Source of the DNA: Paraburkholderia sprentiae WSM5005
GTDB taxonomy: Bacteria > Pseudomonadota > Gammaproteobacteria > Burkholderiales > Burkholderiaceae
DNA length: 64,000 nucleotides
NCBI RefSeq assembly: GCF_001865575.2
Contig: NZ_CP017562.2
Coordinates: 744,001 to 808,000 of the forward strand
Direction of reading: 5' to 3'
Below the pieces are notes generated by a model. It ran no database searches. It was not told where the DNA came from and saw only the letters and a program-made list of their open reading frames with translations. Made by a program: the position numbers and the translations under genes. Positions 63,150-64,000 of this stretch are shown here, piece after piece; the first letter of the stretch is position 1; the number at the start of each line of letters is the position of its first letter.

Positions 63150-64000
63150 CTATGCAAATGCAGCGAGGCGTTCGATCAGACGTCGAACCGCGCGCGTGGC
63201 GCGCGTATGTGGACGGCGTGGCGTGTCCGTCAGCACGACGAACCGTTCGAGCACGGGACTGACGATGCGCGACGACGCGAGGCGCGGATCGAGCCGCCCC
63301 GGCAATACCGATGCGATTGTATAGCCTCCGCCGGCTGCGACGATTTCATACTGCAAGCGCACTGAATCGACTTCGACGGCGACTTGCAGCGTCACCGAAT
63401 GTTCGACAGCCAGCCGATCGAGACGCCCGCGTAGCGGACGCGGACGGCCCGGTACGACGAGCGGCAGGCCGGAAAGTCCGGCGAGCGGAAAGTCCTTCTT
63501 GCCGACTAGCGTGTCTTCGCGGCGGCCCACGAGATTTAACGGCACTTTGGCGAGCACGTGAGCGTCCTTGATGCTCGCTTCATCGTCGCGCAGTACCACC
63601 GCCATGTCGAGACGGCCATCGCGAAGCTGCTCTTCAAGCTGCGCGCTTGCGCCTTCCACAAGATGAAGCCTGACGCCCGGCAACTCGTTCTTTACGGACG
63701 CGAACAGCGGACCGGCAAGCTGATCGACCGCCGACGGCAATCCGACCAGCACTTCGCCATTCGGCTGGCCGCGCGCGCTGCGGATGTCGTCGGTAAGCGC
63801 GTCCGCCTCATGAGCGAGATGCGCGACACGCGGCAGCACATATTCGCCGAACTCCGTGAGAACGACGCCGCGGCCCATGCGTCGAAAGAGCCGTTCACCA
63901 CATTGCTGCTCGAGCAGAGCAATGTTTCGGCTGACTAACGAGTGCGGCACGTCGAGCGCGATGGCGGCCTTGCTAAGGCTCCCGAGGTCCGCCACGCGCA
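63150..64000 (-). CDS. LysR-family transcriptional regulator (N-terminus beyond window)
   Basis: About 283 codons are visible and the first few lie right of the window. The helix-turn-helix has GSLSKAAIALDVPHSLVSRN, LLEQQCGERLFRRMGRGVVL and TEFGEYVLP. The substrate-binding domain covers the rest (GEVLVGLPSAVDQLAG; IVAAGGGYTIASVLPG). It resembles nitrogen- or amino-acid-type LysR proteins, but the inducer is unknown. The next gene downstream on its strand is the disrupted cyclodeaminase relic. Confidence 0.88.
   Translation of the reverse strand, partial: RVADLGSLSKAAIALDVPHSLVSRNIALLEQQCGERLFRRMGRGVVLTEFGEYVLPRVAHLAHEADALTDDIRSARGQPNGEVLVGLPSAVDQLAGPLFASVKNELPGVRLHLVEGASAQLEEQLRDGRLDMAVVLRDDEASIKDAHVLAKVPLNLVGRREDTLVGKKDFPLAGLSGLPLVVPGRPRPLRGRLDRLAVEHSVTLQVAVEVDSVRLQYEIVAAGGGYTIASVLPGRLDPRLASSRIVSPVLERFVVLTDTPRRPHTRATRAVRRLIERLAAFA

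Overview
The window looks like high-GC DNA from the Burkholderia sensu lato group (Burkholderia, Paraburkholderia or Caballeronia), probably an accessory-rich secondary replicon. Three things point there: the rhamnolipid operon carries its own EmrB/NodT/EmrA-type exporter, a DUF4096-like transposase-derived protein of the kind seen in these genera is present, and IS6, IS3 and IS110 remnants are plentiful. No tRNA, rRNA, CRISPR array or replication origin was seen.

Layout. 1-3804: the 3' end of a respiratory nitrate reductase operon (narH end, narJ, narI, a parvulin-type isomerase, a NarK transporter). 3960-8546: unrelated single genes (a SagB-like nitroreductase, a small hypothetical gene, a cation diffusion facilitator, a SnoaL-like protein, a membrane alpha/beta hydrolase). 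8573-10054: a DUF2778 (Tlde1-like) gene that lacks its catalytic Cys segment, followed on the same strand by three tandem paralogues encoding small secreted proteins, read here as immunity proteins. 10363-13226: a sugar ABC transporter, then a chemoreceptor and a PagL-like lipid A deacylase. 16278-24496 (minus strand): a complete rhamnolipid operon, rhlA - methyltransferase - rhlB - MFS exporter - rhlC - outer-membrane factor - adaptor. The methyltransferase gene between rhlA and rhlB is unexpected.

25412-29824: a GntR regulator with a probable leaderless start and a perfect terminator, then gene remnants, a broken IS6 element and a two-gene hypothetical module. 29825-42241: a large catabolic island, consisting of an OpuB-type betaine ABC transporter, an NadE-glutaminase-like amidase, a GbcA/GbcB-type Rieske oxygenase and reductase, an MmgE/PrpD protein, two FAD dehydrogenase-type subunits, and a convergent GATase1-AraC regulator. 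Together these look like import and oxidative N-demethylation of a quaternary ammonium compound not identified here.

42686-49255: a TetR-controlled RND efflux operon. The regulator and its promoter are duplicated at 55685-56440, where the efflux genes have been lost to insertion sequences. 50355-53873: an intact pqiA-pqiA-pqiB-pqiC lipid-transport operon, flanked on both sides by pseudogenes. 53921-64000: decayed genes and nested insertion sequences around a few intact genes (two TetR regulators, an EAL phosphodiesterase, an acyl-CoA thioesterase, one intact IS6 transposase, and a LysR regulator that runs off the right edge).
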